Positions 45,311-54,114 of a DNA stretch of 64,000 nt are shown here, piece by piece. How positions within the stretch are numbered: position 1 is the first letter of the stretch; each line of letters opens with the position of its first letter. The notes under the pieces are model-generated. The model worked only from the letters and a program-made list of their open reading frames with translations. It was not told the DNA's origin and did no database searches. Source of the DNA: DATKAS01 sp963773315 (GTDB taxonomy: Bacteria; Actinomycetota; Acidimicrobiia; Acidimicrobiales; DATKAS01); NCBI GenBank assembly GCA_963773315.1, contig CAVZAF010000005.1, positions 248,001 to 312,000 on the forward strand, read 5' to 3'. A program made the translations under genes and the position numbers.

Positions 45311-46359
45311 ACGCGATGCTCGAATCCGCGCTGTCGCTTCCGCTCGATCCCTCGCTCGAAGCGCGCGAGCCCGCCGAGGTGCGCGGTCGCGGGCGCGACG
45401 ATGTGCGCCTGCTCGTGTCCGACGGACCCGAGCGTGTCGTGCACACCACGTTCGCCGACCTTTCCCGCCAGCTCACAAGCGGCGATCTCATCGTCGTGAA
45501 CACCTCGGCGACGGTGCCCGCCGCGGTCGCGGCAACGACCCGCGAGGGCATCGCGATGCGGATCCACTTCTCGACCGAGCTGCCGGGAGGGCTGTGGCTC
45601 GTCGAGGCACGACAACCCGTCGGCGACACGACGGCGCCACTCGATGACGACATCACGGGTGACATCGAGCTCGCGGGAGGCGGGCACCTCGCGTTGCTCG
45701 AACGCTTCCCCGGCTCGCGCCGCCTCTGGATCGCGGCGCCGCACCTGGATCGCACCGTGCTCGACCACTTGTCCCAGTTCGGCGAGCCGATCCGCTATCG
45801 GCACACGCCGGATCCATGGCCACTCTCCGCGTATCAGCAGATCTTCGGCGCCGAGCCGGGCAGCGCGGAGATGCCGAGCGCGTCGCGGCCGTTCACGGCC
45901 CAGATCGTCGTCGACCTCGTGCGACACGGAGTGGCGATCGCGCCGATCCTGCTGCACACCGGAGTGTCCTCGCTCGAAGGCAACGAGATGCCGTACCCCG
46001 AGCGCTACACAGTGCCGGCGTCGACCGCGAACCTCGTGAACGCGGTGCACGCAGGAGGTGGAAGAGTCGTCGCCATCGGCACGACCGCGGTGCGAGCCCT
46101 CGAGACTGTTGTCGACGATCGCGGTGCCGTGCATCCGGGACGTGGATGGACTGAGCTCGTCGTGACTCCGGAGCGCGGCGTGCGTGCGGTCGACGGTCTG
46201 CTCACCGGATGGCACGAACCGGAGGCGACGCACCTCCTCATGCTCGAAGCGATCGCCGGGCGGCCTACGCTCGAACGGGCCTACGACGAGGCACGACGAG
46301 GGGGATACCTGTGGCACGAGTTCGGCGACAGCCACCTGCTGCTGCCTGACCGGCGATGA
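45307..46359 (+). CDS. queA: QueA-family S-adenosylmethionine:tRNA ribosyltransferase-isomerase
   Basis: The 350-residue protein follows QueA along its length: RDDVRLLVSDG, GDLIVVNTSATVPAAV, RYRHTPDPWPLSAYQQIFG, ASRPFTAQIV and HTGVSSLEGNEMPYPERYTV. QueA makes epoxyqueuosine in tRNA, but this actinobacterial branch (NTSAT instead of NDTRV, for example) usually lacks Tgt and QueG neighbours, so the substrate is uncertain. GTG 45307 overlaps the SDR stop (GTGA); the stop overlaps the next ATG (ATGA). Confidence 0.8.
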   Translation: MNAMLESALSLPLDPSLEAREPAEVRGRGRDDVRLLVSDGPERVVHTTFADLSRQLTSGDLIVVNTSATVPAAVAATTREGIAMRIHFSTELPGGLWLVEARQPVGDTTAPLDDDITGDIELAGGGHLALLERFPGSRRLWIAAPHLDRTVLDHLSQFGEPIRYRHTPDPWPLSAYQQIFGAEPGSAEMPSASRPFTAQIVVDLVRHGVAIAPILLHTGVSSLEGNEMPYPERYTVPASTANLVNAVHAGGGRVVAIGTTAVRALETVVDDRGAVHPGRGWTELVVTPERGVRAVDGLLTGWHEPEATHLLMLEAIAGRPTLERAYDEARRGGYLWHEFGDSHLLLPDRR

Positions 46360-47006
46360 GCGATCAGACGCTCCTTCCGCTGCCCGAGGGGCGCCGCGCC
46401 GTGCTCTACGCGCTGCGGCGACGCGGGCAAGCGACCGCGGCCGACATCGCGCGGCAGCTGCAGATGACACCGAGCGGCGCGCGTCAGCATCTCGCCGCGC
46501 TCGTGGACGAGGGCCTCGCGGAGGCGACTGAACGACCGCGGCCTGCCGGCCAACGAGGCCGGCCGCAGCTCGAGTACACCGTCACCGACAAGGCCGACGG
46601 CCTCTTCCCGAAAGCGTACGGCGAGCTCACGAACGAGCTGCTCGGCTACGTCGCCGATGCCGACTCGAACCTCGTCGACACGCTGTTCGAGCGTCGCCGC
46701 GACGAGCGGGTGCGCAACGCGACCGAACGGCTCGCGCGCTGTCGCTCGCTGAAGGCGAAGGTCGCCGAGCTGGCGCGCATCCTCGACGACGACGGGTACC
46801 TCGCGACATGGGAGGGCATGCCGGGCGGCTTCCGCATCGTCGAGCACAACTGCGCGATCTGGGCGGTCGCCCAGCGCTACGGGCAGGCATGCACGAGCGA
46901 GATCGACTTCATCCGCACCGTGCTGCCGGACGCGAAGGTCGAGCGCGTGCAGCACATGGTCGCCGGAGGTCCCCATTGCGCCTACGAGGTGCGCCCGTCA
47001 CGCTGA
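46356..47006 (+). CDS. SufR-like winged-helix regulator with a C-terminal cysteine cluster
   Basis: The 216-residue protein has a winged helix (AVLYALRRRGQATAADIARQLQMTPSGARQHLAALVDEGLAE). Its C-terminal region has three cysteines arranged as EHNCAIWAVAQRYGQAC and GGPHCAYEV, the pattern of the iron-sulfur-binding SufR/DeoR-like regulators that repress Fe-S assembly genes. No suf genes are in the window, so the target is unknown. It overlaps the QueA gene by four bases and is translated with it. Confidence 0.75.
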   Translation: MSDQTLLPLPEGRRAVLYALRRRGQATAADIARQLQMTPSGARQHLAALVDEGLAEATERPRPAGQRGRPQLEYTVTDKADGLFPKAYGELTNELLGYVADADSNLVDTLFERRRDERVRNATERLARCRSLKAKVAELARILDDDGYLATWEGMPGGFRIVEHNCAIWAVAQRYGQACTSEIDFIRTVLPDAKVERVQHMVAGGPHCAYEVRPSR

Positions 47007-47010
47007 CGGG

Positions 47011-47234
47011 ATGACCGAGCCGCGAACCGACATCGACGCGGCACAGCCGGAAGCGACATCGACGCGGCGCTGACCTACCTCGAGGCCGACGTCTACGAGT
47101 TTCGCTCTGGCTACGAGCGTGCACGCGTCGCCCGCAGGATCTCGGGGCTGTCGCTCGATGCCGTTCAGCGGGCGCGAGCACGAAAGTACGTGCTCGACGT
47201 GGTGGATGGCGAGAAGCACTGTGCACCTCGGCCG
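47011..47234 (+). pseudogene. N-terminal fragment of an unknown protein, frameshifted and truncated
   Basis: ATG 47011 begins MTEPRTDIDAA; a 26-base duplication-like insert then throws the frame. With it removed, the ORF continues LTYLEADVYEFRSGYERARVARR and VQRARARKYVLDVVDGEKHC, a helical, charged sequence I cannot name. Near 47235 it runs without a break into the C-terminal half of an RfbG-type dehydratase, so its own C-terminus is missing. Confidence 0.5.
47028..47068 (+). repeat. 15-bp direct repeat causing a 26-bp insertion
   Basis: CGACATCGACGCGGC occurs at 47028-47042 and 47054-47068 (period 26). Deleting one period restores a single reading frame from ATG 47011, so it looks like a recent slippage or an assembly duplication. 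Confidence 0.75.
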
Positions 47235-47733
47235 CGCGGCAACGTGATCGGCGGAGGCGACGTCGCCGAAGGACGGCTCGTGCCCGACGTGTTCCGCGCT
47301 GCTCGCGACCGACGGCTGTGTGCGCCTGCGCAACCCGGAGGCGATCCGTCCCTGGCAGCTCGTGCACGAGCCGGTGTTCGGCTACGTGCAGTTCCTCCAG
47401 GACCTCGCATCCGATGCCCCAACACCCCCGTCGCTGAACTTCGGGCCGAACCCCGGCGACGAGCGGACCGTCAAGGAGGTCGTGGAACGCCTGCTCGCTC
47501 TCGTCGGCCGCGGCAGATGGGAGGCGACCTCGGATCGAGAAGGACCGGAAGCCTCGGTGCTCGCCATCGACCCGTCGCTCACGCTCGAGACGATCGGCTG
47601 GCAGCCGCGCCTCTCGCTCAACGACGCGCTGGCGTGGACGGCGGAGTGGTTCAACGCGGCGACGACCACCGGTGACTGTCGGGCGCTGTGCTCCGATCAG
47701 ATCACTCGCTACCGAGCTCTGGTCGAGCAGTGA
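47235..47733 (+). pseudogene. rfbG: C-terminal part of a CDP-glucose 4,6-dehydratase, frameshifted, N-terminal half absent
   Basis: GNVIGGGDVAEGRLVPDVFR, then after a break near 47305 the frame-1 stretch VRLRNPEAIRPWQLVHEPVFGY, SLNFGPNPGDERTVKEVVERL and TIGWQPRLSLNDALAWTAEWF match the C-terminal half of RfbG, which makes CDP-4-keto-6-deoxyglucose. The N-terminal NAD-binding half with GxxGxxG and YxxxK is missing; in its place is an unrelated fragment. Its stop overlaps the C-methyltransferase start, so the 3' end is natural. Confidence 0.75.
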
Positions 47734-48939
47734 GCGCGCCTCCCCAGTGCCGTTCGTGCGGCACGCCCCTCGAGCACACGGTCATCGACTTCGGGCTCCA
47801 GCCCCTGAGCAACGCGTACTTGACGGAGGACTCCGTCGCCGACGAGCGCACCTACCCGCTCCACGCCCGCTTCTGCACGCGCTGCTTCCTCGTACAGGTG
47901 GACGACGTCGTCGCACCCGAGGAGATCTTCAGCGACTACGCGTACTTCTCCTCATACGCGGACACGTGGGTCGACCACGCCCAGCGGTTCGTCGAAGGCG
48001 CGATCGATCGCTTCGGGCTCGACGAGAAGAGCTTCGTCGTGGAGATCGCGAGCAACGACGGCTACCTGCTGAAGAGTGTGGTCGCTCGGGGCATCCCCGC
48101 ACTCGGCATCGAGCCCGCCGCGAACGTGGCCGAAGTCGCCATCGCCTCGGGGGTTCCGACCGAGGTGTGCTTCTTCGGAAGCAAGGTGGCCGAGGCCTCG
48201 TCGCGGGCAGGGTCTCGCCGACGTCGTCGTCGCCAACAACGTGCTCGCACACGTGCCCGACCTCAACGACTTCGTTGCCGGGCTCGCCGCGTTGGTCGGA
48301 GACTCGGGCGTGATCTCGATCGAGGTGCCACACCTCCTCGAGCTCGTGAAGCACCTCGAGTTCGACACCATCTACCACGAGCACTTCTCATACTTCTCTC
48401 TGCTCGCGCTCTCCGAGTGCTTCGCCCGGCACGGTCTCGGCGTCCGACGTCGAGCGGCTGCGCACACGGCGGCAGCCGCCGTGTGCGAGCTGGCGGGCGA
48501 GCGGTGCGCACGCTGTCTGTCCGCCCATCGCGAGACGCGACGTCCGCCTCGACCGCCCGACGGCTTCTTGGCGCTCGCCGAACGCTCAGTGGCGTGTCGG
48601 GACGGCTTGGTCGCGTTCCTCACCGAGCTGCAGTCGACGGGCCGATCGATCGTCGCGTACGGCGCCGCCGCGAAAGGCAACACGCTGCTCAACTTCGCGA
48701 GTGTGCACACTGACCTGATCCCCTACGTGGTCGATCGCAACCCCCACAAGCAGGGCCTCTTGCTGCCCGGCAGCCACTTGCCGATCCGCGATCCCGCCGC
48801 GCTCGTCGACGACCGCCCCGACTACGTGCTGATCCTTCCGTGGAACCTTTCGGACGAGATCACCGAGCAGATGTCGGTGGTGAAGAGCTGGGGAGGCCGG
48901 TTCGTGGTCGCGGTCCCGGCGGTGCGGGAGGTCGCGTGA
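47730..48939 (+). CDS. Sugar C-methyltransferase (NovU/TylCIII type), several frameshifts
   Basis: GTG 47730 gives an N-terminal zinc domain with CRSCG and CTRC, then FVVEIASNDGYLLKSVVARG (SAM loop). A break near 48190-48215 shifts to GLADVVVANNVLAHVPDLNDF and VPHLLELVKHLEFDTIYHEHFSYFS, breaks follow near 48440-48545, and the C-terminal domain AYGAAAKGNTLLNFASVHTDLIPYVVD ... LILPWNLSDEI is intact. The three-domain plan (zinc, SAM, C-terminal) defines C-methyltransferases that add a methyl to C3 of NDP-4-keto-deoxysugars. At least two or three indels are needed. Downstream stop overlaps the epimerase GTG. Confidence 0.75.
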
Positions 48940-49482
48940 TCTTCCGAGATGCCGGCCTTCCGGCGCGCGTTCCTCGTCGACCAAGAGCGTCAGGTCGACG
49001 AGCGGGGCTGGTTCCGCGCACGTACTGCGCAGACGAGCTCGAGCCGCGCTGGCCTCGATCCCTCGATCGCGCAGTGCAGCGTCAGCTTCAACACTGCGAC
49101 CCACACGTTGCGCGGCATGCACCTGCAGCTCGCTCCGCGCGAAGAGTGCAAGCTCGTTCGCTGCACGAGCGGCGCGATCTTCGATGTGCTGGTCGACCTC
49201 CGCATCGACGCCGACCCCTTCGGCCGCTGGGTCGCGCACGAGCTGACCGCAGCGTCGGGTCGCGCGCTCTACGTGCCCCCAGGCGTCGCCCACGGCTTCC
49301 TCACCCTCGAACCCGAGACCGAGGTGCTCTATCAGATCAGCGTGTCGTACGAGCCGAAGGCGGCTGCCGGCGTGCGTTGGGACGACCCTGACGTCGCGAT
49401 CCCTTGGCCTGCGGCGCCCACGGTGATCTCCGAACGGGATGCGACGTTGCCGTCGCTGTCCGCATTTCGCGCACGCCGCTAG
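48938..49482 (+). CDS. rfbC: RfbC-family NDP-4-keto-deoxysugar 3,5-epimerase
   Basis: The family is shown by ERQVDERGWFRAR, the central TLRGMHLQ, DVLVDLR and the His-containing VPPGVAHGFLTLEPETEVLYQ. The length of about 180 residues is normal. The conserved N-terminal phrase VIFRDAGLP lies at GTG 48938 (overlapping the previous stop) in another frame, so one small indel near 48960-48968 is likely; otherwise translation may start at ATG 48949. With RfbF and RfbG it suits a CDP-sugar pathway, where the C-methylated 4-keto sugar is epimerised. Confidence 0.78.
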
Positions 49483-50221
49483 GCGATGCGGCGGAGGTAT
49501 CCCTCTGGCCCCACGCTCACGACGAGCTTCGAGTCGACCTGCCGATCGCTCACGAACTCGGGGTGCGAGCGGAGGAATGCGTGGACGGCGCCTCTTCGGG
49601 CTGTTCCCGACGCCCCAAGGCCTGTCGCCGACGAGCTCGGCGGGGATGTCCTCGACGATCGTGTCGAGGACGACGCAGTAGCTCCCGACGGTCGTGAGCG
49701 GACCGTAGACCTCGAGCTCCGCGAGGACATGCTCATGGGTGTGATTGCTGTCGAGGATCACCATCACCGGCACTCGTCCAGCGGCGAGTCCCTTGACCTC
49801 GGCGACGAGCTCCGGAGCGACGCTCGAACCCTCGAGCATCGTGATGCGGCGCTTGAGCGGGTGGGCTTCGATGGCTACGCGGTTGTGGGGTCTGATGTCG
49901 ATGTCGAGTCCGACGACCGTCGCGTCCGCAGGGCCGCCGCACGACGCGTTGAGCTCGAGCATCGATGCAGAGAAGATCAGCGACCCGCCATGCGCAATCC
50001 CGGTCTCGATGATCACGCGGGGTTGTACCCGCCAGATGATCTCTTGCAGACGCGAGGACGTCTTGGGGGTACTGGATGATCGGTCGACCGAGCCATGAGA
50101 AGTTGTACGAGTACTGCGCTCGTAGCGACGCTTCCATGAACACGCGGCCACTCTCGTGGAGCTCTGCGTCGACCTCGTTGCGCGCGAGGCGGGCCTCCAC
50201 CTCCTCCTCAAACTCCGGCAT
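49479..50221 (-). CDS. CmcI/rhamnosyl O-methyltransferase-family protein, two frameshifts
   Basis: From ATG 50221, FSWLGRPIIQYPQDVLAS is followed, after a break near 50040-50055, by RLQEIIWRVQPRVIIETGIAHGGSLIF, VVGLDIDIRPHNRVAIE, RITMLEGSSV and MVILDSNHTHEHVLAELEVYG. A second break near 49610-49625 leads to AVHAFLRSHPEFVSDRQVDSK and SVGPEGYLRR. These are the hallmarks of the cephalosporin-hydroxylase/rhamnosyl O-methyltransferase family, which methylates glycans or antibiotics. It tails a minus-strand set and overlaps its upstream gene by 14 bp. Confidence 0.75.
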
Positions 50222-51281
50222 GTTCGACCGTCGTCAGCGTGAAGCGTTCCGCCGTCATGGCACGGATCTCATCGAGGTAGTTGCTGTTCATGACGACGAC
50301 AGGGCTCCCTTGGGGAAGTGAGTCGAGGGCGGTCTCTGGTGAGACGACACGCAGACCAGTGGAGGGAAGGTAGCGATTCTGCTTCGCGGGGTTCAGATCG
50401 ATCGCGACGTTCAGTCGCAGTCCGGCGCGCTCGAGCAACGCTGCGAAGATGACGCCCTTCGACGCCGCTCCCCAGATCGACAACCGCCCCGCATCGGCCC
50501 TGAACCGCTCGCTCACGGCAACCACCGAGCCGAGGAAGTCCGCAGGCAGCGATGCGACGTCGCCGTGGCGTCGGATCGGAGGCCGGCACGACGCAAGGTC
50601 CGCGATGACGAACATGTACTGCCCGCCGAAGAGGTGTCCGGACGCGTGCACGGTGCCGAACATCGAGTGCAGATCCGCGAGCCGGAAGTAGTTGACATGC
50701 TCGTAGAAGATGTCGAACCAGGCCCTGTGCTCGCAGATCCAATCGAAGCAAGGGACCTCGACGTAGATGCTCCCCTCGCCACCGTTCGCAGCCCGGATCT
50801 GCGACAGAAACGAGACCGGATCCGGCACATGCTCGAGGACGTGACGGAGGATGACCGCGTCCGCGTGCAGCGCGAGGTCAGGGGTGAACATCGCCTTGGT
50901 GACCACGGGGTTCGCGCCCTCGTACGCGGGGTCGACACCTCGGACGTCGAAGCCCCGCGACTGCAGGTGCTCGAGGAAGTACCCCTTGCCGCACCCCACC
51001 TCGAGCAACGACTGCCCTTGGAGGTGACGTTCGACGAGCTCGGTGACGTCCGCGAGGTGGTCGCGGAAGGCGGCGCTCATCGCCTGCTCGTTCTGGTAGT
51101 CGGCGTCGTATTCGACCAGGGAGGGGTCGAAGGCGGCGTTCGCGATCAGGCCACTGTGCTCGTCTTGGACGAGCACGACGTCACCCGTCACACACGAGCG
51201 GGCCGCACTCGCCGAGGCGAAGGTTCGGTTCTGGAGCACCGGAAGCGCTCGAACGGAATAGAGAGACGGGGCAGTGGTCAT
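50208..51281 (-). CDS. SAM-dependent methyltransferase with Methyltransf_14-like C-terminal domain
   Basis: The 357-residue protein starts at ATG 51281, five bases after the epimerase stop. It has a class I SAM fold (SLLEVGCGKGYFLEHLQSRGFDVRGVDPAY; ILRHVLEHVPDPVSFL) and a C-terminal domain (LSIWGAASKGVIFAALLERAGL ... AIDLNPAKQNRYLPSTGLRVVSP) of the same type as in sugar C-methyltransferases. The zinc Cys pairs of those enzymes are absent at the N-terminus. Intact frame. Probably methylates a sugar of this cluster. Confidence 0.8.
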   Translation of the reverse strand: MTTAPSLYSVRALPVLQNRTFASASAARSCVTGDVVLVQDEHSGLIANAAFDPSLVEYDADYQNEQAMSAAFRDHLADVTELVERHLQGQSLLEVGCGKGYFLEHLQSRGFDVRGVDPAYEGANPVVTKAMFTPDLALHADAVILRHVLEHVPDPVSFLSQIRAANGGEGSIYVEVPCFDWICEHRAWFDIFYEHVNYFRLADLHSMFGTVHASGHLFGGQYMFVIADLASCRPPIRRHGDVASLPADFLGSVVAVSERFRADAGRLSIWGAASKGVIFAALLERAGLRLNVAIDLNPAKQNRYLPSTGLRVVSPETALDSLPQGSPVVVMNSNYLDEIRAMTAERFTLTTVEHAGV

Positions 51282-51286
51282 GCCTG

Positions 51287-52132
51287 TCACCGTCCCCGCG
51301 ACCCGAGGATCGAGCAGAGCTTGGCGGGGCTTCCCCAGAACGCCATCGGTTCGTAAGTGGGGTACGGGTAAACACCGAGGCGAGGCGTGATCGACCAGCC
51401 GTTCTCGTCGATCCACTGTGCGACTCGCTCGCTCACCGTGACAGGGCGTCCCGAGCACACGTTCACGACGCCGATGTCGCGCCGGAGGAGCGCGAGGTCG
51501 ACGAGTGCGGCGGCCACGTCGCCGACCGGCAAGTAGTCGCGAACCTGCGCGCCTCCCGACATGTCGAAGTGGTCATCGCCTCGCTCCGCCGCAGCACGAA
51601 GCTGTGAGTACAGAGAAGACGGTGCTTGTCCGGTGCCGAATGTGTAGAAGAGGCGGGCCCAGGTGAGCGCGAACGGAGTCGCCTGCTGCACGGACTGGAG
51701 GCGACGATGAAGGCGATCCTTGGCGTTTGCGTAGGGGACCGCGGGCGCTGGCGGCATGTCCTCGCGGAGCTCGCCGCTGCGCATCCCGTACTCGAGGCAA
51801 GTGCCTGCCACAACGAGACTGGAGAGTCCGGCATCGAGCAAGACGCTCAGCAGCCGCCCTTGGGCCGGAAGCTCCTTCGTGACATGGTCGTCCGAGAGGT
51901 AGTTGGGAAGGCCGTCCCAGGCCAGGTGCAGCACCGAGCGAGGGCTTCCGAGCCGGTCGAACAAGTCCGCGGCCGGGGCACTGAGGTCCACCTGGACCGT
52001 CGGCCCGACTGAGCTTTCGAGGGGCCGGCGTGCCACCAGGACGCTCGGGACCGATCGCCGTTCGAGCTCGGCAACCACATGCCGGCCGATGAAGCCACTC
52101 GCCCCAGTGACCGCGACCTCGACGTCACGCGT
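51287..52132 (-). CDS. NAD(P)-dependent epimerase/dehydratase, read-through from RfbF
   Basis: VAVTGASGFIGRHVVAEL is the TGxxGxxG nucleotide loop of an extended SDR; SLVVAGTCLEYGM and AVPYANAKDRL hold the Ser/Tyr-x-x-x-Lys catalytic positions (YANAK), and YLPVGDVAAALVDLAL is typical of the family. It probably epimerises or reduces the 4-keto group of the NDP-sugar. No ATG/GTG/TTG precedes VAVTGASG in frame; the frame continues without a stop from the C-terminus of RfbF, so either the two are fused or an indel removed the boundary. Confidence 0.75.
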   Translation of the reverse strand, partial: TRDVEVAVTGASGFIGRHVVAELERRSVPSVLVARRPLESSVGPTVQVDLSAPAADLFDRLGSPRSVLHLAWDGLPNYLSDDHVTKELPAQGRLLSVLLDAGLSSLVVAGTCLEYGMRSGELREDMPPAPAVPYANAKDRLHRRLQSVQQATPFALTWARLFYTFGTGQAPSSLYSQLRAAAERGDDHFDMSGGAQVRDYLPVGDVAAALVDLALLRRDIGVVNVCSGRPVTVSERVAQWIDENGWSITPRLGVYPYPTYEPMAFWGSPAKLCSILGSRGR

Positions 52133-52910
52133 CAGCCATCGACGCCAAGGCGCGCGGCCCTCTTGCCACAGCTGCTCGAGCTGGTGCTTGTCGCGCAAGG
52201 TGTCCATCGGCTGCCAGAAGCCGAAGTGCTTGTACGCGTCGAGCTCACCCGCCTTGACGAGGCGCTCCATCGGCGCGCCCTCCCAGGGGGTGGCGTCGTC
52301 GTCGACGAGGTCGATGACTGACGGCTCGAGCACGAAGAAGCCGCCGTTGATCCAGCCACCGTCACCTTCGGGCTTCTCGACGAACCCGGTGACCGCGTCG
52401 CCGCCCATCTGGAGCATTCGCCCATCGCGGCGGGCGGCTGCACAGCGGTGACCGTCGCGGCGCGACCCCTGCGCGATGGTGTGCGACCACCGCGGAGATG
52501 TCGACGTCGCGACACGGCGTCGCCGTAGGTGAAGCAGAACGTCTCGTCACCGACGTGATCGCGCGACTCGCTTCAGGCGGCCGCCGGTCATCGAGTCCTC
52601 GCCCGGTGTCGACCAACGTCACCCTCCAGGGCTCCGCCTGCGCGTGGTGCACCTCAGTCGTGTTGCTTCCGAGGTCGATCGTGACGTCGGACGCGTGGAG
52701 GAAGTAGTTCGCGAAGTACTCCTTGATCACGTAGCCCTTGTAGCCGAGGCAGATGATGAAGTCGTTCACGCCGTGCGCGGCGTAGATCTTCAAGATGTGC
52801 CAAAGGATCGGACGACCGCCGATCTCGACCATCGGCTTCGGGCGCACCTGCGTCTCCTCGCTGAGCCGGCTGCCGAGCCCACCCGCGAGGATCACTGCCT
52901 TCACGGCCAT
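52130..52910 (-). CDS. rfbF: Glucose-1-phosphate cytidylyltransferase, several frameshifts
   Basis: ATG 52910 gives VKAVILAGGLGSRLSEETQVRPKPMVEIGG (the GGxGxRL...KPM nucleotidyltransferase signature) and then IYAAHGVNDFIICLGYKGYVIKEYFANY, specific for RfbF. After about 52610 the family pieces appear in changing frames: SMTGGRLKRV, GDETFCFTYGDAV, DVDISAVVAHHRA and, from 52417, GFVEKPEGDGGWINGGFFV and FWQPMDTLRDKHQLEQLWQEG. At least three indels are needed. It would make CDP-glucose, the first step of the CDP-deoxysugar pathway. Confidence 0.75.
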
Positions 52911-52951
52911 AGTGTTGCCCGATCGGCCGCCAGGCGGGGATTGAGCGCTCG

Positions 52952-53710
52952 TCACCCCTCGGTGCGCCGTCCCACGAAGAACTGGCGCGGGGTGCGCTCC
53001 TCGATCGTCACCTCTTCGACCACGCTGGGCTCGAACCCGACCTCGGCCAAGAGTCGCACCCACGTATCGGTGGCGAAGAGGCCGGTGTGGTGACGGTCGT
53101 GGATGACCTCGACCTCACCCTCTGCGTCGCGGAGGAGGAAGACGTAGTCGGTGCGTACGAGGCCGCTGCCTGCGTCGAGCGTCGTCCAGAAGAAGTAGCG
53201 GACCGCGCGCCCATCGGGCCCGTCGTGGCCGCCATGGTCGGCGTCTTCCACGAACCTCTCGGTCGTATGGTCAGGCACGAAGACCGCGACTCCGCCGGGT
53301 CGGCAGTGCGCGAACGCGGTCTGCAGCGCGCGACGGAGATCGCCTTCGGTGGTCATGTAGTCGATCGCGTCGTGGACGAAGACCGCGTCGAAGGTGCGGT
53401 CGAGGCGGAGGTCGCGCATGTCGCCTTCGATGTGCTCGCATTCGGGGTTGAGTGCTCGTGACACGTCGAGCATCGTCGGCGATCGGTCGACGAGCGTCAT
53501 GGTGAACGACGACTTCAGGTGGCTCGCGTTGTTCCCGCCGCCGCTGCCGAGCTCGAGGACCATTGTGGTGCCACCAGCCGCAGTCGCGAGCAGCGACCCG
53601 GAGAAAGCCGCCTCCTCTTCATAGTCCGCGGGCGCAGAGATGAGCGGCCACCAGGGCGCGAGGTCGCCGTAGAAGCGGAGCTGGGTCGCGCCGTCCATCG
53701 GGCTGTTCAT
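52952..53710 (-). CDS. Class I SAM-dependent methyltransferase
   Basis: The 252-residue protein starts at ATG 53710 and has TTMVLELGSGGGNNASHLKS (SAM loop), MTLVDRSPTMLDVSRAL, EGDMRDLRLDRTFDAVFVHDAIDYMTT and VFVPDHTTE. A generic small-molecule methyltransferase; the substrate is unknown, although the neighbouring sugar genes make a glycan or nucleotide sugar plausible. The frame is intact, unlike its neighbours, and a 41-bp gap separates it from rfbF. Confidence 0.8.
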   Translation of the reverse strand: MNSPMDGATQLRFYGDLAPWWPLISAPADYEEEAAFSGSLLATAAGGTTMVLELGSGGGNNASHLKSSFTMTLVDRSPTMLDVSRALNPECEHIEGDMRDLRLDRTFDAVFVHDAIDYMTTEGDLRRALQTAFAHCRPGGVAVFVPDHTTERFVEDADHGGHDGPDGRAVRYFFWTTLDAGSGLVRTDYVFLLRDAEGEVEVIHDRHHTGLFATDTWVRLLAEVGFEPSVVEEVTIEERTPRQFFVGRRTEG

Positions 53711-53808
53711 CCCGTCATCATCGCTCGCGCCATCCAACTGACGACCTCGCGACGTAATACCCGCCGTGCGGCAGACCGCTGACGCACCAGGGAGAGGAGA
53801 GACTCGCC

Positions 53809-54105
53809 ATGCCTGATCTATCCCGTCGCACCCTGCTGCGCGCCTCCGCCGGCGTCGCAGCGATCGCGGTGCCGATGTCGGCGCTCGCCGCGTGTGATCC
53901 GAGCCCGACGTCGTCGTCCACCGCCGAGCCCGAGCTGAAGCCCGAGGAGCTCGAAGCGTTCGGTGCCGACGCCGTCGTGTTCCACGTGCGTGACGCCTCG
54001 AAAGGCGAGGTGTCGATCCTGCAGGGATCGAACGAGGTCGTCGTGAACGACAAGCAGCTCGTCGCGCGCGTGATGCGCGCCGCAAACGCCGTCCAGGCCG
54101 GGTGA
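53809..54105 (+). CDS. Small Tat-signal lipoprotein
   Basis: The 98-residue protein has a twin-arginine signal (SRRTLLRASAGVAAIAVPM) ending in lipobox ALAAC and a mature domain of about 70 residues (EAFGADAVVFHVRDASKGEVSIL) that I do not recognise. Start ATG 53809 follows GGAGAGGAGAG. It lies nine bases before a DUF4331 gene, with which it is probably co-expressed. Confidence 0.7.
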   Translation: MPDLSRRTLLRASAGVAAIAVPMSALAACDPSPTSSSTAEPELKPEELEAFGADAVVFHVRDASKGEVSILQGSNEVVVNDKQLVARVMRAANAVQAG

Positions 54106-54114
54106 GGAGTCGCC

